NCBI GenBank assembly: GCA_965238045.1
Contig: CBDEGU010000012.1
Location: 2,232,001-2,296,000, forward strand
From: CBDEGU01 sp965238045
GTDB lineage: Bacteria; Acidobacteriota; Terriglobia; Bryobacterales; UBA6623
DNA length: 64,000 nucleotides
Direction: 5' to 3'
The notes under the pieces are model-generated. The model searched no databases. It was not told the DNA's origin and was given only the letters and a program-made list of their open reading frames with translations. The position numbers and the translations under genes are program-made. Position 1 is the stretch's first letter, and every line of letters starts with the position of its first letter. Of this stretch, positions 60,046 to 64,000 are shown in pieces.

Positions 60046-61419
60046 ATGTCACAAATCAATTCTAGCCCCGCCGCCGGGTTCCCCCAATTTCCCCTGGCCC
60101 CCCTGGTGCAGCGAGGCATTACCGCGGCCGGTTTTTCCGAGCCGTGGCCCATTCAAACAGGAACGATCCCGGCGGCGCTGGCCGGCTCCGATATTCTCGG
60201 CCTGGCGCAGACTGGAACCGGCAAGACCGCCGCGTTCGCGCTGCCGATCATCGAACGTCTGCTTTCCCAGCGGCGGCCCGGTCCGCGCGCTCTGATCCTT
60301 GCTCCCACCCGGGAACTGGCCATGCAGATCCACAGCGATTTCGAAAAGCTGGCCAAGTTCACCCGCCTCAAGGCCGTGACGGTCTTTGGAGGCGTGTCAG
60401 AGCGCCCGCAAGTTCGCGCCCTGCTCAGTCAACCCGATATCGTGATTGCCTGCCCCGGCCGGCTGCTCGACCTGCTGCGGCAGGGCAAGGCGATGCTGGG
60501 GCTGGTCAAGATTCTGGTTCTCGATGAAGCCGATCAGATGTTCGACATGGGCTTCCTTCCCGACATCCGCAGCATCCTGGCAACGCTGCCCGCCAAGCGC
60601 CAGAACCTTCTGTTCGCGGCCACGATGCCAAACGAAATCCGCCTGCTGGCCGACCGGCTCTTAGACCAGCCCCATGTCGTGGAACTGGAGCACTCCACCC
60701 CGGCTTCCACGATTGAACACAGCCTCTATATGATCGCGGCCGACCGCAAGATCGACTTGCTCAAGCACCTGCTGGACAACGACGGGTTCACGTCGGCTAT
60801 CGTTTTTCTGCGAACCAAGCACCGCGCGCGGCGGCTCGGTCTCCAACTGGCCAAGTTGGGCCATAATGCCGTTGCATTGCAGGGAAACATGTCTCAGTCG
60901 CAGCGGGACCGCGCCATGGGCGGTTTTCGAGAAGGACGTTTTAAGATTCTGGTGGCGACCGATCTGGCGTCCCGCGGCATCGATGTCGCCGGGGTCTCGC
61001 ACGTGATTAATTTCGACGTTCCCGGCACGCCCGATGCCTACACACACCGCATCGGGCGCACTGGCCGCGCCGAACGCAGCGGCAAGGCCTATACGTTCGT
61101 ATCGAGGGAGGACGCCGGAGCCCTGCGAGCGATCGAGCGCAGTCTGGGCTCGGCCATCACGCGACTCCAGGCGCCCGGATTCGACACCGAAGCCGTCGAT
61201 CTCGCCGAAAGGCGCCGGGCCCCGTCTGGCGGCCGGCGTTCGGCCGGCGGCCGCGGGAAGGCTTCTGGAAACGGGGCAGGGCATTCCAGCCCGCGCGGCG
61301 CCCGCGGCCGCAAGGGTTCCAGCCGCAAGAGTTCCAGCCGCAAGGGTCCGGCGGCCACGGGGGCGGATGCCGCTGGCCGGGGCGGGTCACCCCGCGGCAG
61401 GTCGCGGCGATCTCTCTAG
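60046..61419 (+). CDS. DEAD-box RNA helicase (RhlE-like)
   Basis: 457 residues from ATG 60046. DEAD-box motifs appear in order: Q motif FSEPWPIQTGTIP, motif I AQTGTGKT (about 50-57), Ia PTRELAMQ, Ib TPGR variant (CPGRLLDLL), II DEAD (about 159-162), III as AATMP in place of SAT, IV IVFLRTKHRA, V ATDLASRGIDV and VI HRIGRTGRAERSG (about 330). After residue 370 comes a basic, Gly/Ser/Arg-rich disordered tail (GSSRKSSSRKGP), usual for RNA contacts. Such helicases unwind short duplexes in ribosome assembly and RNA turnover, often at low temperature. Confidence 0.93.
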   Translation: MSQINSSPAAGFPQFPLAPLVQRGITAAGFSEPWPIQTGTIPAALAGSDILGLAQTGTGKTAAFALPIIERLLSQRRPGPRALILAPTRELAMQIHSDFEKLAKFTRLKAVTVFGGVSERPQVRALLSQPDIVIACPGRLLDLLRQGKAMLGLVKILVLDEADQMFDMGFLPDIRSILATLPAKRQNLLFAATMPNEIRLLADRLLDQPHVVELEHSTPASTIEHSLYMIAADRKIDLLKHLLDNDGFTSAIVFLRTKHRARRLGLQLAKLGHNAVALQGNMSQSQRDRAMGGFREGRFKILVATDLASRGIDVAGVSHVINFDVPGTPDAYTHRIGRTGRAERSGKAYTFVSREDAGALRAIERSLGSAITRLQAPGFDTEAVDLAERRRAPSGGRRSAGGRGKASGNGAGHSSPRGARGRKGSSRKSSSRKGPAATGADAAGRGGSPRGRSRRSL

Positions 61420-61688
61420 GGGCTTGGCCCGGAGCCGGGCCACGGGCGGGGCCGCGCGGGCTGGGGCCAAGTTTACGGTTCACAGCTAGTGGCTCCCGCT
61501 CGCTCCAGCGTCCGGCGTTCCCCGCGGGCAATCGGCGCCGGTTTTTCTGAGCAGTTTTCTGGACAGTTTCTTGAGCCATGGCGCGAGATTTGGTCTAGAA
61601 TAGGAGCCAGCTAGGGAACGGCGGCTGGTCGTGAGAGGTTGGCTGTCACCGGCGGGCTGGAGATTACGGCGCTCGAGCGAGGTGAGTG

Positions 61689-62511
61689 ATGTCGTTTGAT
61701 CGGAGAGAGTTCTTGGCCGCTTCGGTGGCGGCGGCTGGTTTGGCTTGTCAGCAGAGGATCGAAGAGAGGGCCGCCTCGGCGGGTTCTGAATCCGGATCGA
61801 AGTTGCGCATGCCGGGGCCCTATCCCGGGCGCGTGGTTCAGATTCACCACCCGGGCAGTATTACCGGCGACAAGTTTCAGGCCGAGCCGGTGCAGCAGAT
61901 GATCGACCGCGGCATGATGGAGCTCACCCACGCCGAGCATCCGGCCGAGGCCTGGCGCGAGTTCTTCGAGCCGGGCGATGTCGTGGGCATCAAGCTCAAC
62001 GGCGCGGGGCGGCCGTATGTGATCTCCGACGCGACGGTGCTGCATTCGATTATTCGCGGCCTCGAGTCGGCCGGAGTCAAGCGGCGCGACATTGTCGCCT
62101 ATGACCGCTGGAAGACGGCCTTCGAGCGCTCGGGTTTCGAGACCTGGCTGCCCGAGGGGGTCCGCTGGACCTACGCCTCGCCGAAGGGTGTCAAGATCCA
62201 GCTCGACATGGACGGCTATGACCGGGACGTCTATATGGAGCTGCCGCTGGTGCATCCCGACTACGGAACTGAGTACGATCTGTCGGACTCGCATCCCCGG
62301 CGCTCCTATGTCGCCAAGTTTCTCACCCAAGACGTGAATAAGATGATCAACGTGCCGCTGCTGAAGCATCATCAGTCAGCCGGGGTGACCTTGGCGCTGA
62401 AGAACATGTCGCACGGGCTGACCAACAATGTCTCGCGCAGCCATGTGACCACGACCGCGAACGCCTGCGGCATCTTTATCCCGGCCGCCGGTCGAGCTGC
62501 CGGTGATGCGC
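61689..62511 (+). pseudogene. DUF362-family secreted protein, 3'-truncated with frameshift
   Basis: From ATG 61689 the chain has a Tat-type leader (FDRREFLAASVAAAGLACQQ), then EFFEPGDVVGIKLNGAGRPY, SIIRGLESAGVKRRDIVAYD, TQDVNKMINVPLLKHHQSAG and VTLALKNMSHGLTNNVSRSH, the core of DUF362 (ferredoxin-linked or iron-sulfur-type proteins of unknown role). At about 62488 one extra C shifts the frame: without it the chain would read FIPAAVELPVMR. After that, family similarity stops and another gene follows. The last third of the domain is lost. Confidence 0.8.
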
Positions 62512-63088
62512 GAGTGGTCCGAGGAGCAAGTCCGAGGAGCAAGTCGAGAAGATGCTCAAGGATTCGCCTTGGGCGATCACCAAGACCATTGCGCGGGGCG
62601 CGATCATCACCGGGGTGGGCCGCCGCGGGCGGGTCAGAGTGCGGCGGCGCGTTTCGCCGAAGACTCTGACGTTCTCGGTGCGCTGGCAGAGCGCGCGGCC
62701 GGTAAAGCAGGCGCTGTACCGTTTTCAGGAAGCGCAGGGAAAAACGCCTGGAAGGCGGGCCGAACAGATGCTGGAGCGAGCCGGACCGCAATACGTCATC
62801 GCGGTGGCGAGCTTGCCTGGTTCGGTGATTCAGCAGACCGGAACGACCGAATTGAAACTCAAGCGGGGCGGCAAGCTGGAGATTAAGGATCTCGGCACGA
62901 TCGAGGCGTCGAGAGTTGAGATCCGGCGAAGCGGCGGGAGCGGGAGTATTCTGTTCTATTTTCCCAGGGAACTTGAGATCACGCCCGATCACAAGCAGGT
63001 GGAATTTGTGATGAAGATTGGCCACGCCACGATCAAACGCAAGTTCAAGCCGCGGGAAATGACGATGGGCGGCGAACTGGAACTCTGA
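62512..63088 (+). pseudogene. C-terminal part of an acidobacterial hypothetical protein
   Basis: Reads EWSEEQV, then after a 13-bp tandem duplication (GTCCGAGGAGCAA at 62517-62529 and 62530-62542) continues EKMLKDSPWAITKTIARGAI in a new frame. Later segments SPKTLTFSVRWQSARPVKQA, YVIAVASLPG, and DHKQVEFVMKIGHATIKRKF match a family I recall from Solibacter-like genomes, where it appears as a secreted protein of unknown role ending in (G)ELEL. The N-terminus is missing, replaced by the DUF362 fragment. From ATG 62552 the last 178 residues are still in one frame. Confidence 0.68.
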
Positions 63089-63146
63089 GCAGCCCGACTC
63101 CGTTTTCCTTCTCGGCCGGCCGGACTGGCCTCGATTACACCGAAGG

Positions 63147-64000
63147 CTATTTTCGTTCGTAAAGATAGGCCGCGTCGATGAGACGGCTTTCGCCGCCGTC
63201 GTTGACGGCATAGCGCTGATGGCCCACCCGGTCCTCGCGCCGCTCGCCGCTCCAGAGCGAGGCGGCTCCAAATTCGCCGTCTTTGCTAAGGGCGTAGAAG
63301 CGAAGACGTACACTCGGCAGGCGGTCTTTGATGTGATCGTAGTTGCGGCCGACGCGCTTGAGCGCATCAAGGCAGGCTTGCTCGGGGCTCATGCCGTGGC
63401 GCATGTTTTCGACGACCGTGTGGGCGCCAACGACGCGGATGTTCTCTTCGCCGCGGCCGGTCGATCCGGCGGCTCCGACGTCCTGATCGACATACAAACC
63501 GGCGCCGATGATGGGCGAGTCGCCGACCCGGCCGGGGATTTTCCAGGCCAGCCCGCTGGTGGTCGTGCAGCCTGAGATTTCGCCCTTGCGATTGAGCGCC
63601 AGGCAGTTGATCGTTCCGGTCGGGGGATCTTGCACGACTCGGCGGGCCCAGGCCAGCCATGCGGGCTTGGCGGAGGGGAATCGGTCGAGCAATCTTGCTT
63701 GCCCGTCGCTTTCGCCAGGCGCATCGGGGTCGCCAGGCGCGTCCAGGCCCGGACCCCAATCGGTCTTGAGCGACTCTTTCCAGGTGAGCCATGCGAAGCG
63801 GGACTTTTCGGTCAGCAAGTCTTCTGGCTCAAAGCCATGCGCCTGGGCGAAACGCAGCGCGCCATCAGCAACCATCATGACGTGGTCGGTGCGTTCCATG
63901 ACCAGTTGAGCGACCTTCGAGGGCGTCTTGATGCCTTGCAGGGCGCCGACCGCGCCCGCGCGGCGGGAGGGCCCGTGCATCACGCAGGAATCGAGTTCGA
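63147..64000 (-). CDS. Glycosylasparaginase-type Ntn hydrolase, N-terminus outside window
   Basis: At least 284 residues, frame open to the window edge. Family features are MHGPSRRAGAVGALQGIKTP, VMERTDHVMMVADGALRFAQ, GTINCLALNRKG (the autocatalytic cleavage site, Thr becoming the N-terminal nucleophile) and ISGCTTTSGLAWKIPGRVGD, then SPIIGAGLYVDQDVGAAGS and STGRGEENIRV. These enzymes cleave the amide between asparagine and N-linked glycans, or related isoaspartyl bonds. The Asp usually before the nucleophile is replaced (TGTINC instead of HDTIG). The 5' end and any signal peptide lie beyond 64000. Confidence 0.9.
   Translation of the reverse strand, partial: ELDSCVMHGPSRRAGAVGALQGIKTPSKVAQLVMERTDHVMMVADGALRFAQAHGFEPEDLLTEKSRFAWLTWKESLKTDWGPGLDAPGDPDAPGESDGQARLLDRFPSAKPAWLAWARRVVQDPPTGTINCLALNRKGEISGCTTTSGLAWKIPGRVGDSPIIGAGLYVDQDVGAAGSTGRGEENIRVVGAHTVVENMRHGMSPEQACLDALKRVGRNYDHIKDRLPSVRLRFYALSKDGEFGAASLWSGERREDRVGHQRYAVNDGGESRLIDAAYLYERK

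Noticed and set aside
1..64000. CRISPR arrays, prophage modules or a biosynthetic cluster.
   Set aside because: No short regularly spaced repeats, no phage structural genes, and no NRPS/PKS or RiPP genes were found; the only regular repeats are in the TPR gene.

Overview
The window is GC-rich bacterial DNA and looks like part of an uncultured Acidobacteriota genome (Solibacter/Bryobacter-like). This is inference. It rests on gene content: a planctomycete/acidobacterial PSD1-type cytochrome protein followed by a DUF1501 remnant, several Gfo/Idh/MocA oxidoreductases, a sulfatase and an FGE-like protein, a ceramidase-like hydrolase, a ThuA-domain protein, a glycosylasparaginase, and small families I associate with acidobacteria (33370-33702, 53764-54507, the piece at 62512-63088). 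No rRNA, tRNA or CRISPR array was recognised.

Positions 1 to about 33,000 are a dense insertion-sequence graveyard. Two near-identical IS21-family copies in the same orientation (1-1697, cut by the window edge, and 20600-23155) bracket 18.9 kb. Between them lie an IS1-like element (4349-5547), a 166-bp MITE with the same termini (10074-10239), an IS6 element (10557-11352), an IS1380 transposase, a serine recombinase, a decayed DDE integrase and loose IS21-type ends. Cargo genes there are often broken: SRAP, tyrosine recombinase, DUF1501, a flavin oxidoreductase, a STAND-type protein, an MFS carrier, a sulfatase and a Gfo/Idh/MocA paralogue. Survivors are the PSD1 protein, one secreted Gfo/Idh/MocA protein, an FGE-like protein, and an acetoin-dehydrogenase-type operon acoA-acoB-acoC on the minus strand.

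From 23.7 to 28.2 kb is a cluster that fits sugar or lipid-conjugate breakdown: a ceramidase-like protein fused in frame to a VOC domain, and two cytoplasmic Gfo/Idh/MocA oxidoreductases separated by a 35-bp inverted-repeat element. A frameshifted transposase and an IS5 element then flank a TPR/pentapeptide/channel-like membrane protein.

From 33 to 64 kb most genes are intact: a large FtsX-type ABC permease; a tripartite tricarboxylate transporter (tctC-tctB-tctA) downstream of a degenerate metallo-beta-lactamase/ThuA fusion; a secreted mannonate-dehydratase-like protein; a Tad pilus-type set (one TadG-like and two TadE-like proteins); IS1182; a parallel beta-helix protein; dprA-topA with a terminator; a GAF-like sensor gene split by an IS1595 element with a perfect 8-bp target duplication; a TPR protein with exact 120-bp-period repeats; a DEAD-box helicase; a broken DUF362 gene; and a glycosylasparaginase that runs off the right edge.

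No convincing new defence or biosynthetic system was found. The most unusual signals are structural: IS/MITE pairs sharing termini, nested hairpin repeats at 57.2-57.5 kb, a 32-bp micro-inversion in a pseudogene, a mosaic IS21 pair, and several unusual domain fusions.
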